64,000 nucleotides of DNA, taken from the NCBI GenBank assembly GCA_018857735.1, contig JABMCL010000338.1:115001-179000 (forward strand). Direction: 5' to 3'. The number at the start of each line of letters is the position of its first letter. Positions within the stretch are counted from its first letter, which is position 1. The notes beneath the pieces were generated by a model. It ran no database searches, had not been told where the DNA came from, and saw only the letters and a program-made list of their open reading frames with translations. Origin of the DNA: Alviniconcha marisindica. Taxonomy: Eukaryota > Mollusca > Gastropoda > Provannidae. A program made the position numbers and the translations under genes. This document shows positions 36,048 to 46,517 of this stretch, piece after piece.

Positions 36048-37428
36048 TGCAGTCTAAAAGTCACAGGATACTTTGCATGAAACAACATACACATGCACAG
36101 GTTCTTTTCCCTGAAAATATATCAGACTAGTTACAGTTAGATCCTAAGTAGGTTCTCCCTGAAACTGAAAGGAATTAATATAATAATATTTTCTTCTTCT
36201 TTTCTATCTCTATGATCTTCATTTTGTTAAGACAAAAAAGCAGTTCCTTCTGTATTATGGCACTGATTTTATGACTTGGTGAATTTTTGCTGCATTGTTT
36301 TGCTTTTGAATACATGCTGAAGAAATACTCAAACAGCACATGTACTTTTCCCAAGACTCCCCGCTACACACACACATAAAATAGCAGATTCATGCACTGA
36401 CTTGACACATGTGAGGTCCAGATCTTTGGGCAGTCCTTTCATCTTTAACAAGTCGCTTTTGTCCTCTGGCTCCTCTCCACACAATAAGGTATCCATCCTA
36501 AAGGAAAAACAAATGATGTCCATAATAATACATCATTATAAATAAAGAACAGTCTGTGGGTCTGTGTGTGTGGCTGCTGACCTGTGTGTATTTTGATTTG
36601 CAAAATGTTTGCTCAACCCACAGAACCTATTGAGACAAAACTTGGTGTGAAGATACCTTGGGACATGAAGGTTAAGCATGGGTATAAGGCAGGCTAATGG
36701 CTATAGTGTGGCTAACACTAACAACAGTACCATACTAGTTTTTACTACCAACACCTCTCGCTAATTCACACAATAATATATTACTGAAGTGAGTGAATGA
36801 ACACATCTAATTCCAAAGTAAGCCTCTCTCTCAAAAGCCAAGTGGGATATAATACATAACTGTACCCAATAAGCTTAATTTTCTACCCTCTTTGTTGAGT
36901 GCTGTGTGTGTGGCTGCTGACCTGTATGTATTTTGATTCGCAAAATGTTTGCTTAACCCACAGAACCTATTGAGATCAAACTTGATGTGAAGATAACTTG
37001 GGACATGAAGGTTAAGCATGGGTATAGGGCGGGCTAATGGCTATAGTGTGGGTAACACTAACAGTAACAACAGTACCATATACTAGTTTTTACTACCAAC
37101 ACCTTTCGCTAATTCACACAATAATATATTACTGATGTGACTGTGAGTGAAGGAACACGTTTCTCTCTCTAATTCCAAAGTAAGTGTCTCTCTCAAAAGC
37201 CAAGTGGGATATACTTAACTGTACCCAATAAGCTTCATTTTCTGCCCTCTTTGTTGAGTGCTGTGTGTGTGGCTGCTGACCTGTATGTATTTTGATTCAC
37301 AAAATGTTTGCTTAACCCACAGAACCTATTGAGATCAAACTTGGTGTGAAGATACCTTGGGACATGAAGGTTAAGCATGGGTATAGGGCGGGCTAATAGC
37401 CATAGTGTGGGTAACACTAACAACAGTA

Positions 37429-37478
<50 letters not shown>

Positions 37479-38094
37479 TAGTTTTTAGTATTTACTACCA
37501 ACACCTCTCACTAATTCACACAATAATATATTACTGAAGTGAGTGAATGAACACGTCTCTCTAATTCCAAAGTTAAAGTAAGCCTCTCTCTCAAAAGCCA
37601 AGTGGGATATACATAACAGTACCCAATTAGGCCAATAAGCTTAATTTTCTGCCCTCTTTGTCGAGTGCCTCCAGAGCCGAGTGGTTAGCATTCCTCAGTG
37701 ATACAGTGATCAGAAGGTCGTGCGTCCAGTCCTTGGGTTTACCTTTTTTCTTCTCTCTCTCTCTCTCTCCCCCCCCCCCCCCTTTTCAAATAGCTATTAG
37801 AGGGCCTCGTGGTGCTTTAGATCTATAGACCAAGACAGATACAGCCATACATTCATGATCATGATCTTACCCACAAACAGCGGAAAGCTCGTCGGCTAAA
37901 TCAGTTGAGATGCCCATTTTGTTTGCAATGTACGCATTTTGTTTTCGTTCTGGCGACGGAGTTGACAGATCAGTAACATCGGTGTCCCATGACTGAAGAA
38001 ACTTTCTCACATTAACAACAGAACCTATTCCAAACGAAGTGCTTGATCCGCTTGATCCTGCCCTTTCGATTTCGTCCTGAGCGACTTCGTCCAT
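29222..38094 (-). CDS. SNAPC3: snRNA-activating protein complex subunit 3 (SNAP50), 9 exons
   Basis: On the - strand, exons 38094-37871, 36497-36402, 35407-35314, 33568-33455, 32798-32661, 31836-31754, 31316-31149, 30052-29945 and 29369-29222 join in phase into 390 aa (human about 411 aa). The C-terminal half has the SNAP50 zinc-binding region: QGNCEHIIIFTDIR (C296, H298), C310, CRTC (333-336), CFMC (356-359), C362 and H367. SNAP50 is part of SNAPc, the factor that binds the proximal sequence element of snRNA genes read by RNA polymerases II and III. Residues 1-74 are acidic and poorly conserved, as usual. The start codon lies in a YY1-like context (CCAAGATGG). All nine acceptors and donors are GT-AG. 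Confidence 0.95.
29945..30052 (-). CDS. SNAPC3: SNAPC3 exon 8
   Basis: Residues 306-341, with C310 and C333-x2-C336. Its acceptor end lies in sequence resembling degenerate repeats in intron 7 (see findings). Confidence 0.93.
30053..31148 (-). other. SNAPC3 intron 7 with repeats resembling the exon 8 edge
   Basis: Holds several degenerate copies of TCTTGTTGGTCACCAGAGTG...CAACAACA (30100-30260, 31010-31100), a poly-C run (about 30403-30423) and a LINE remnant (30541-30670). Confidence 0.6.
30541..30670 (+). mobile_element. LINE 3' coding remnant
   Basis: Translates to SSFKTILKAHLFNNYY, the C-terminal motif of non-LTR reverse transcriptases (S-F-K-x-x-L-K-x-H-L-F). A stop just upstream shows decay. 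Confidence 0.55.
31149..31316 (-). CDS. SNAPC3: SNAPC3 exon 7: first zinc ligands
   Basis: Residues 250-305, with LGVPYLYQHQGNCEHIIIFT carrying C296 and H298. Donor GTCAGT. Confidence 0.95.
31754..31836 (-). CDS. SNAPC3: SNAPC3 exon 6
   Basis: Residues 223-249 (YKSGMFFIENTFYNDMR...), the conserved F-x-I-E-x-x-F-Y-N-D motif. Donor GTAAGT. Confidence 0.95.
32661..32798 (-). CDS. SNAPC3: SNAPC3 exon 5
   Basis: Residues 177-222. It includes FQVIGTQALTDLKDHISCVK, the conserved segment of the SNAP50 family. Confidence 0.95.
33455..33568 (-). CDS. SNAPC3: SNAPC3 exon 4
   Basis: Residues 139-176 (PDPNITIHPDDRVPQPNVIL...). A strand such as VILTVKVYRP is typical where the conserved SNAP50 domain starts. 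Phase 0 at both ends. Confidence 0.92.
35224..35289. repeat. (TA)n microsatellite beside SNAPC3 exon 3
   Basis: About 66 bases of uninterrupted (TA)n, starting 25 bases downstream of the exon 3 donor. Confidence 0.97.
35314..35407 (-). CDS. SNAPC3: SNAPC3 exon 3
   Basis: Residues 107-138 (YQERDLERRKMVDYKLFVLG...), a charged, likely helical segment. Acceptor TTTTGCAG, donor GTATTA. A (TA)n tract begins 25 bases past the donor. Confidence 0.9.
35585..35743. repeat. 82-bp tandem duplication in SNAPC3 intron 2
   Basis: AATTCTTTTGCTGGTCTCTC begins at 35588 and again at 35670. The copies are nearly identical apart from a 4-base difference (CCATCCATGGATAC versus CCATAGATAC). Confidence 0.93.
35989..36048. 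repeat. (TA)n microsatellite in SNAPC3 intron 2
   Basis: About 60 bases of (TA)n interrupted once by TAATAT. Confidence 0.95.
36402..36497 (-). CDS. SNAPC3: SNAPC3 exon 2
   Basis: Residues 75-106 (MDTLLCGEEPEDKSDLLKMK...), following acceptor TTTCCTTTAG and ending at donor GTCAGT. Confidence 0.88.
36556..37670. repeat. Three tandem copies of a ~350-410-bp repeat in SNAPC3 intron 1
   Basis: Copies start at about 36556, 36903 and 37263 with GTGTGTGTGGCTGCTGACCT. They share CCCACAGAACCTATTGAGA, GGGACATGAAGGTTAAGCAT and AAAAGCCAAGTGGGATAT. Copy 3 is longer because of a 47-base (TA)n tract. No coding capacity is supported. Confidence 0.95.
37668..37785 (+). mobile_element. Possible degenerate tRNA-headed SINE
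   Basis: GAGCCGAGTGGTTAGCATTC resembles an A-box region, and GGTCGTGCGTCCAGTCC a decayed B-box. It is followed by (CT)n and a C-run. Confidence 0.3.
37871..38094 (-). CDS. SNAPC3: SNAPC3 exon 1: N-terminal region
   Basis: Residues 1-74 beginning MDEVAQDEIERAGSSGSSTS, Ser- and acid-rich and probably disordered, ending GG|GTAAGA. The start was chosen as the first ATG of an open frame that joins in phase to exon 2. Confidence 0.85.
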
Positions 38095-38299
38095 CTTGGT
38101 TGTAAAAAAATGCTGAACGGATCAAAGAACAAAATCAATGGCTTAAAATGATTATTTTGACACACCGAAGGAAAAACAGAACCATACCATTGCATACCAT
38201 AAATATTTTATTTAATTCGTAGTTTTATTGAGAATCTTTATTTAAACAACATTAGCAAATATCTTCTTTCCTTCTTACATTTTTAATTACCTATTTTTG

Positions 38300-38397
38300 T
38301 CAACGGCGGGAAAAGTATTGGCAGAGCAGACGACACTTGTACCGCACCAAGCTAAATTCCGTCTTCTTCAACATAAAGTACCGCTACCAAAATCTGG
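38300..38397 (+). other. Possible divergent first exon opposite SNAPC3
   Basis: A GC-richer stretch about 200 bases upstream of the SNAPC3 start ends at CTG|GTAAGA. It could be a non-coding first exon of a divergent transcript, possibly the 5' exon of the DUF1761 gene. This is a weak call based only on position and one donor site. Confidence 0.2.
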
Positions 38398-38884
38398 TAA
38401 GATACATCGTCATGTATGCAGAAACGGCGTGCTTTCTCCGAAAGTGACAGGCATTTCACAGTTCAACATAGACTCAGTCTACTGGTAACGCTGGCTTTAT
38501 TTCCCAATCACAAAAATAGGTCACGATACACAGTTTCTAAAGACTAGACGCAGAATTTCGGTCACAGAATCCAGGGCTGCGTTGGGGTCATGTCTAAAGT
38601 TGTCAGCAATAGGCCATGCATTATTGCAGCCTTTCTACAACTCAGCTTAATTTCTTGTGTTGTTATTGTTTTTGTTTCGCATTTTCAACTTTTTTTTGGC
38701 CTGGATATTGCTACTTTTACAGTATTACCAAACAAGCCCACGTTAAAGGAGCCCGCAAGTGAAAACACACATTAGCATGAAAATGTTTAAAATTGTCAGT
38801 ATTTCCAGGGTTTGCATTAGCCAGTAATGTCCGGTATTTTACCAGTTACTTTCAGTATATATATATACATCTATATATATATAC

Positions 38885-41095
38885 TTTGACTTAGTGCCGA
38901 AAGGTGTGCGTGAAAACAGGATAAAGGGGGTAGAAAATAAAGTTGATGATACATTGAAACTAGTTGTGTTTTTAGAATGTGCACAATGCAGGAAAGATTT
39001 CTTAAAAGCAAAAGATAAAAACTTGTGCACTTTTGGAGATATTTGCTGACAAAGGTCATAAAAGGCTGCACATTGTACATCAGATATTACAACATGTATA
39101 GTTCATTGTGTCTTCAGTTTTGCACAAGCATGCACAAAATCAAGTCACACTATTAGTGCACATCTCCCCTACGATGTTTGTGCCAAATTTTGTACACTCA
39201 TAGTCATATAATTTAACACATTGTGACATGTTGATTGTTGTAATATCTGATGGGCGACATAAACCCATAACTCTACATTTTTTATATAACAAGTAACACA
39301 CCCTTTCATGCAATATACTATAATCAGCCATACAAGTGCATGCAAAAACACAGTGAGAAGATTTTTTCTCAGTTTGCATTTAATCACAAGTTATAAAAAT
39401 TAAATGAAACAAAATTATGTATTACATCAGTATTACAACAAAATAACAATTCCCCAATTTTTAGCATAGAAAACATTCTGTTTGCTTAGATCAGTCTAAC
39501 AAAAACAAATCGGAATGACCTGATTTTATCAAGGTAATTTACATTAACAATTAAGTCCAACCCCCCCCCCCCCCCCCCCCCCCCCACACACACCCAGCTG
39601 TTCGAGATGTGGATTCTCTGTGGCCAGCCTCTCTCTGTACCGTCTGCAACTGTCTGTGTTTGATGTTTTCCTCCTTGCTGTACCACTTGGCTCAGGAGTA
39701 CGCTCAGTTCCACATACCCTGGTCATGTCAATGAATTTGAAGTGTTATGAATCTGAAATTATTAAACCAATAACCAGTAACTGTCCCAGTACTGATATGC
39801 TCAGTACAAACATGTCAAACCTACACACCATGACCTCTACACAAATCAGTCCTCAGTTCTCAGAACCACTATTAGTATTACTAACATCTGCTGGGCTTAA
39901 TTAAACTTTAAAAGTTTAATGTTTTACATCATGTTACAACAACAGTTGTACGGCAAACATGACATCTGACATAACTTTCAGGACGAAAATTACTTTAAAA
40001 AACAACAACAACTGGAACTTCATCACTCTCGCTCAGTTAACAAAATATTCTCACAACACCACTAAACAGTTTACAAAAAGCATGCCCTTATAACTGACAT
40101 GTTTTTGATGAAATTGAGTACACATCCTGAATCAACAGTTGCACGTAAGATTTACAAGATATTGCCTTGTCGTAATAAAATTGTTCACGCTGAAATTTGT
40201 CTAAGTATCAAAAACGGGTTTCAAATCTTCAGCGCGGGAAGATGCCACTTTTAACAAAACTTGAAAATATTCTCAATAAACTCCTGAAAAAGCGGACAGT
40301 GCATGTTCTACATCAGATTCATGTATGTACGTAAGACCACTGAAGGATACTACAACACATCTTTCAGTGTTTCTGAACAAAGACAAGCCATGCGACCGGG
40401 AGAATGAAGGCATTCAGGAAAGGTCATGTGATGTTCCGGATGTTGTCGATAAAAAAGAGACTGCTTTTTCATTTGTTTTGTACAAAATATTAGATATTTG
40501 TAGGGATGTCAGATGTTAAAATAATATCAAACAATGTGGGAAATATTCTTCAGACTTCGTGCAAAACTTCGCTGAAAAAAACACATGAGTATTGCTGTGT
40601 AGTGCAAATGCATGGATTGGAACACACGCGACGTTTCCTGTGATTCCGAAGCGATGCTGTCATTTTTTGGTTCAAAATTTTCAGTTCGAGATTACAACAC
40701 ATCTGACGTACCTACAGGGCAAACATTCGCGATCAATTGATCAAAAATACAACTATCGAGAGTGTTGATGTTATATTATCCATATAAAATGATGTTTTCC
40801 GCATACAAATCAGTGATTGTTACTCCATGTGCTTGCGATTTGTTTGTAAGCAAAGTGATGAAAATCACTCGGTACATGGATGTCCATTTTTGGCGGTCAT
40901 TTTTTTCGGCGCTTTTTTCAGTGTGTATCTTGAAATCAACCACAGCCTGGTAGCTGAAATTGTCTGTACTATATGTTCATTCATTCATGCACGCACACAA
41001 CACAACATTTCAAATAAAAACAGTTTTCAACAATGTTTTATTTTGAACTGAAGTGCATAACCCCTTGCATGCGCACCTTTTGGCACTAAGTCAAA
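38885..41095. mobile_element. Probable 2.2-kb DNA transposon with terminal inverted repeats
   Basis: The left end TTTGACTTAGTGCCGAAAGG and the inverse of the right end TTTGACTTAGTGCCAAAAGG differ at one base in 20, and similarity continues for several more bases. No transposase frame survives. It includes an internal foldback (39078-39255) and a poly-C run (about 39561-39584). Confidence 0.6.
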
Positions 41096-42800
41096 CATAC
41101 AGGAAACAATATTAGCAATTGATCAGATGTACTGGCTCTGATTTTGACAATTCTTTAAGAATGGAAGTTTTGAAACACAACACAGAGAGTCTGTGTATGT
41201 TCATTCTAGATGGGGAAAGGAGCTGGGTGTTTGTTAGTACAGCTCTAAAAAGTAGTATAGACGGCCATGTATCTGACCGGTTGCATTGATTATTTGACCA
41301 GTTTCCATGAACCACTTTCACCACCTTGTAGATCTATGTCACACAGGTTTGTCTAATGGGTTCACTGTATTTCCATATTGCTAGCTTTGTAATTCAAATT
41401 GTATGGTGTTTTATTAGGTAGTTCCTAGGACAGTGGCATAAAATTCAGAATTAACTTTGATGCTGGTTTGTGCATACTAAACCAGAGTCCCTAAAACATG
41501 AAATCAGACCATACTGTTACCCGTTATATTGTTGGCATGAGTATCCTTTTATTTTCGATGCAGCAAGCACTTACTCTGTTACTGTTACAGTTAGAGTGTG
41601 GTGTGAAGTTGCCGCCATTGCATTACATGGCAGAGCAGCATTTATTTTTTTAACTTGTGTGAATGCATGGCCTTTTCAGGCACTGAGGTAGAGCTGTGTT
41701 GGGACTGTTATTGTTCATAAAGTTGCACATGCATCACAAATAATAATAGTTCAAATACAGTAGGTACGTTTTTTTCATGGATTAACTGCATGTCCATTTC
41801 CAGTCCCAAGGTGACACTAAGTCAGTGGGATATTTAAGTCCAAAAGATCAGACTACCCTGAAATTTTTTCATGTGTTGTAAATCTGTCTCATTAAGATAA
41901 ATGCTTTTCAACTTTTGGTGTTTTAATCTGCTGTAGTGTTTAATTAAGAACTGCAACACTACACAGTGATGATCACACTACCCAACTGATTACCACTACC
42001 ACATTTTTTAAAGGCACATAATATATGACCATAACCTATTTTTACGGTGACCGAGAGTAAAAAACATTTGTCACAACTTTTACTGATATTCAGCAGTACT
42101 GTTATTAGTGCCATTCTGCCGGGCACCCAATCTGAGTTGGGTGCCACTGAACAGTCTTGTTCATCAGGCTTCTTCCTTCAGCTGTTCCCACATGCACAGT
42201 CAAAGCACATTTTGCTGAATTTAATCTATTTTGCAACATCATGAGCAAGCGATGATGATGCTCACTCAGGGAGGTTTCAGCTGAGGTGTTTGTTGATGAG
42301 AAGAGTGATTTTGATCCGGATATTGCTGATTCTTTATCATGTTCAAGTGAGCAAGTGTGTGAAACCGGTCAGTAAGATAGTTTGGAAATAACTGAAAGTT
42401 TTCACCCTCCTTGTTGCTGAAAATACAACTGTAACACCAGAAATATCCATTCTTTGTCTTTCACTGACTGCTGAAAGATAGTGAATGAATGATATATTGT
42501 CTGTTGAAACTCAGGCACAGTGTTGCGTGTTCATTTTTAATAATTTGTGCAGATCCTGGTAGCTGTACCTTGTGTAGAACTAGAAGTGGAGATAATGAGC
42601 TCTAATTCTAAACACAGTGGCTGTGGTTTTTGAGCAGCAGGCTAAAAAAAATCCTAGGCAGCCTCCAGGGCTGAAAGGGTTAATAGAGCACTACTATTTA
42701 GTTTAGTTTGTGTGACATTAGTCATTAGTGTAACAGTTTTAGGAAAACAAATTTATGTGTGATGTAAACAGAGATTGTAGTGTAAGCTGTGTAATCTTCA
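41096..42800. other. Intergenic DNA upstream of the DUF1761 gene
   Basis: No gene recognised. CACTAAGTCA at 41815-41824 resembles the TIR of the element just upstream, and GCTGAAAGGGTTAA near 42670 resembles the TTAA-MITE end at 3573. Confidence 0.45.
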
Positions 42801-42836
42801 GATTTCTGCTAATTTCTCTCAGTAAATCCCTCTTTG

Positions 42837-42840
<4 letters not shown>

Positions 42841-42890
<50 letters not shown>
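42841..42890. repeat. (TA)n microsatellite
   Basis: About 50 bases of uninterrupted (TA)n. Confidence 0.97.
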
Positions 42891-42898
<8 letters not shown>

Positions 42899-44035
42899 TC
42901 TGCACTGACTGGATGGTGGACTGTGTAAAAAAATGAATATTGTAACACACAGCATACATACAATTATCATGTAAATTTGCATGACTGGAACCATAACCAT
43001 CTGTTATTGGACCATTGGTCATATGTTGAAACTGGCACCTAAACCAAGCACTGAAAAAATAACATTAATTTCTGTCTTAAGTTCAGTTTTGTTGTTAATG
43101 GTATTGTTGAAAAAACACTCAGTAATTTTCACAAATTTTCACCAAGACCTGATGTGCTTTGCTTTCTGCATCATGGGAGTAGAATTCTCCACATTAAGGA
43201 ACAGCTGCCTGTTTATCACCCACACCTGAAGCTTTTTTCCTTTTTTAACTTCAATGTAGAGAAGAACAGACTTGACAGGAGCTCCCCTGGCCTGTTTTTC
43301 AAATAGTTGCCCTTGCTTTGCAGGTGATAACACCAACAATTTTCCTTTTCTAAGCTGCTGTGTGAGTGGCTGACCCAGGCTTTGGCTTTAAACTGTGAGG
43401 CAGATCCCTCACCTGCTCAGCTGCTGTACATTTCTCTCTGTTGCTACTCTGACCTGAAAGCTGTGCTGCTGGTCTTGTTGGTGTAGTTCTCAGGTCTAGC
43501 ACAGTGGTTACAGTGTTGGTGGAGCAAGGAAGTAATTCAGGCATCCAGGACTGGAATTTGTAAGCAAAGCTTGAAGTTGACACTAGTACTCTTCAGTCTT
43601 AAAAAAAAAATGTTATCCAACAGAGCATATAATATATATGTGTGACAACATGAACATTTTTACTTTAGTTTGAAGCAGTACGGTTTAGCTGTCACTGTGC
43701 CAGTAGCTTGCAGTATTTTTTCCTCTCTCTCCAGTGTTCCACAAAATCCTGCCTGCTGTTATCTAGATCACATGCTGTGCCTTTCAAATGTTTTAGTATT
43801 TTACTTTAAAGTTTTGGTGTGGAGATTCTTGCAGTTATTTACAGTTTTCTGTCTGTAAGTTTAACTTCAAAAGATACAACTTGCTGTTGTGTTGTCAAGT
43901 GTTCTGTTCTCATGGATGATGTGCTGCTTATTATGGACTTGTTGTGAATGATTATCCAGAATATGCATGAACATGGAAGTTTTTAATGTATGCCAAATTA
44001 AAATTTTAGGAATGGTTAGAAATGTTAAGAGTGTG

Positions 44036-44039
<4 letters not shown>

Positions 44040-44087
<48 letters not shown>

Positions 44088-44101
44088 ATGTGTGTGTTGT
44101 G
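44040..44101. repeat. (GT)n microsatellite upstream of the DUF1761 start
   Basis: About 60 bases of (GT)n, ending 135 bases before the start codon. Confidence 0.95.
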
Positions 44102-44236
44102 TACCTTCGGTCTAGGGTTAATGGCACAGTGGCAGGTTATCTTGTCCGTCAGGATGAATTGGAAAAGAGTGTTTTGGGATGTGTGCTTACTGGTTTTCTT
44201 CTCTGTGTTATGTCAGTGTGAAGAAAAAACTTCAAC

Positions 44237-44442
44237 ATGGTTTGGGGAGTAATTGCAGCAGTGGCTTCAGTCCAATTGATTGGAGCTTTGTGGTACTCCC
44301 CCTACATGCTGGGCACTCCCTGGATGCGAGCCACATTTCCCAGTCGTAGCAAGGAATGGATTGCCCAGCAGGCTGGTCCTGCCTATGCCATGACTTTGGT
44401 TTCTTCTGCAGGGACGGCTTTGATTCTCAACTTTATTTTAGT
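44237..44442 (+). CDS. DUF1761 protein, coding exon 1
   Basis: Residues 1-68 plus two bases of Val69, ending at GTAAGT (44443). Without splicing, translation would stop one codon later (GTG TAA). Confidence 0.85.
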
Positions 44443-46517
44443 GTAAGTTGATAAATGACTTTGGTTTCTTCCACAGGGACTGCTTTGATTCTCAACTTTA
44501 TTTTAGTGTAAGTTAATAAATGATTTTGTTGTTGTTGTTTGTTTTTGTGCAGTTTATATGACACAAACTTCTCACTCCATAATCTGATTCTAAGTTGATC
44601 AATGAAAAGGTGCCCACTGTTTCTGGCTGTTTCTTGTGTTGGCAAACATTTTAATGAACGTTTTATTTTTATTCACAGCATTGAACAAGATCTTTAAAAA
44701 AAAAATGGGTAGTAGCCTCTTGCTTTACTGGTTGATATGATAGCACTTTTTAGCAGCTTTGGTAACTTCGACCCTATTTCAAGGTAGTATCACTATCAAA
44801 AAGGTAAACAAAGTTCTAATCCCCCCCCCCCCCCCCCCAACCCCCCCACCTGGAACTTCTTGTTTGATCAGGTTCAATTTTATGTGGGCAAATTCATATA
44901 CAAAAGTGTAAAGCCAGGTTGCAAGTTGTTTTGTTTTTTAACCAGATAGTCCAAATTGAAAGCCATGAGAATCTGATGCAGAAAGAATAACTTACTTGGT
45001 AACATCAAGGAGTTGACTTGTGTTTCTTGTGCGTTTTATACAGTGTTGAATGCAGCATAATTTTGTGCTTTAAAAATAAATAAATCCTGACATGTATGTA
45101 ATGAGTTCACAGAAATTGATAGGCTAATTTCCTGACTACTCACTAGCCACTGATACACATAAATCTAGACAGAACTTGCTGTGCTCCCTCCTTGTCTGAT
45201 TTATATGATTCAGCAGTTAGTAATAATTTGACACTTTTATAAAAACAATTGATTCATCAGAACATCATGGCAACAGTTAAGTTTGTTGCCCTGTAGTTCA
45301 TGGCTTGGTCCTACACCGCTAACTGAGCAAACTCTTCTTCACAAAATCCATTACAGGGAACATCTTTAAAGGGGGGGAACCCATTCCTGTCAATAGTATT
45401 CCCAAGGCTGATGGAAACTGGTTATGCCCCTTGAATGCATTTTTGCTTTATTTTATGATTATTACAATTACTGTTTCTTAAACTGCTAACCATCTGTCTG
45501 ACCATGTCAAAATCTTTATAATGCTTTTGTTTTTTTATTCTATGACTAATAAATATAAAACTGTATGATAGTGCAGAAGAGCCCCAGTTTTCTGTATGAA
45601 ACTTTGTGTTATGATTTCTTGTTTTTGATATTCTAAGGAAAGGCTGATTTGCACTATACAAGAGTCACCTATTATGGTACAGTAAAACCTCTGTTTGCTG
45701 ACTAATCTGGTGAATGACCACCCACCTTTTCTGACTGATCAGACTTTAAAAATAATCCTTGAAAGAGTGTGTTGAGAATGATAGTGGGGTTTTTGGTTGT
45801 TGTTTTTATTGTTGTTTTTTAGATGTCCTGAAATGTGAATCTTTGAAACATGGGCAATGAACTCATTGAGACTTAACACGTGTATTCAGACATATTTTTT
45901 CTCATAAATTTGATTCATTGTCAAGGACACAGGGAGAATGGAAAACACACTTTTCTCCACTTTCTGAGTACAAGGCACCTGACCATTAGCTCTTGTTTAT
46001 TTTGTTTGTTATTGTTAAGTTGACCAGCATTTGATGCTGCTGACATGCCATTTTTTCCTTATTTTCTTCTTCTTCTATTTTATGTTTTAGGCAGATGTGT
46101 GTTCAACCTAAGTCATAGTGGTGATCTGTTTAATTAGCACAGAACATTCTGCTGCTTCAGCTAGAGTATGCCCCCCCCCCCCCCCCTCCATCCCATCCTC
46201 ACCAAAAACAAAACAAAAATGACAACAACCAAGGGAATAAATAAGAAAATTGAATAAACAGAACAAGAAACCTCAATCAATCACAATGTCTTTAAAAAAA
46301 AGAAAATGTTTTTTTTTGTGTGTGCAGGGATTTCTTCCATGTCAAGTTGGTGTTGGAAGCTGTGAAGTTTGCTGCTGGTTTGGCTTCCCTTGCAGCTCTT
46401 CTTGATGCCCCACACTTTGCTTTTTCCCATAGAAGTTTCATTGCTTTTGTCATTGATCATCTTTTTGACACAGTATCACTTGTTTCTATGGCTGCTTGCA
46501 TCTTTTATCTGAATTAG
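44237..46517 (+). CDS. DUF1761-family small membrane protein, 2 coding exons
   Basis: Exons 44237-44442 and 46328-46517 join in phase (GT|G) into 131 aa. The N-terminus has a hydrophobic helix with GALWYSPYMLGTPWM (16-30), matching the ALWYSP-x-x-x-G-x-x-W signature of DUF1761. Further hydrophobic segments lie at about 50-69, 75-94 and 106-129, so about four membrane helices are expected. The family is common in bacteria and scattered in invertebrates; its function is unknown. An acceptor-like TATGTCAG at 44209-44216 suggests an upstream non-coding exon. A 65-bp tandem duplication copies the end of coding exon 1 and its donor (see findings). Confidence 0.85.
44390..44519 (+). repeat. 65-bp tandem duplication across a splice donor
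   Basis: 44390-44454 and 44455-44519 are near-identical. Copy 1 holds the last part of DUF1761 coding exon 1 and its donor; copy 2 lies wholly in the intron and keeps both a donor and an acceptor-like TTTCTTCCACAG. Confidence 0.95.
44520..46327 (+). other. DUF1761 gene intron
   Basis: No gene seen. It has poly-C runs at 44821-44838 and about 46171-46186. Confidence 0.6.
46328..46517 (+). CDS. DUF1761 protein, coding exon 2 and stop
   Basis: Residues 69-131 (DFFHVKLVLEAVKFAAGL..., ending CIFYLN) and TAG. Acceptor TGTGTGCAG. The pattern of a hydrophobic helix, FVIDHLFD and a final hydrophobic helix fits the C-terminal half of DUF1761. A poly(A) signal AATAAA follows at 47017-47022. Confidence 0.85.
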
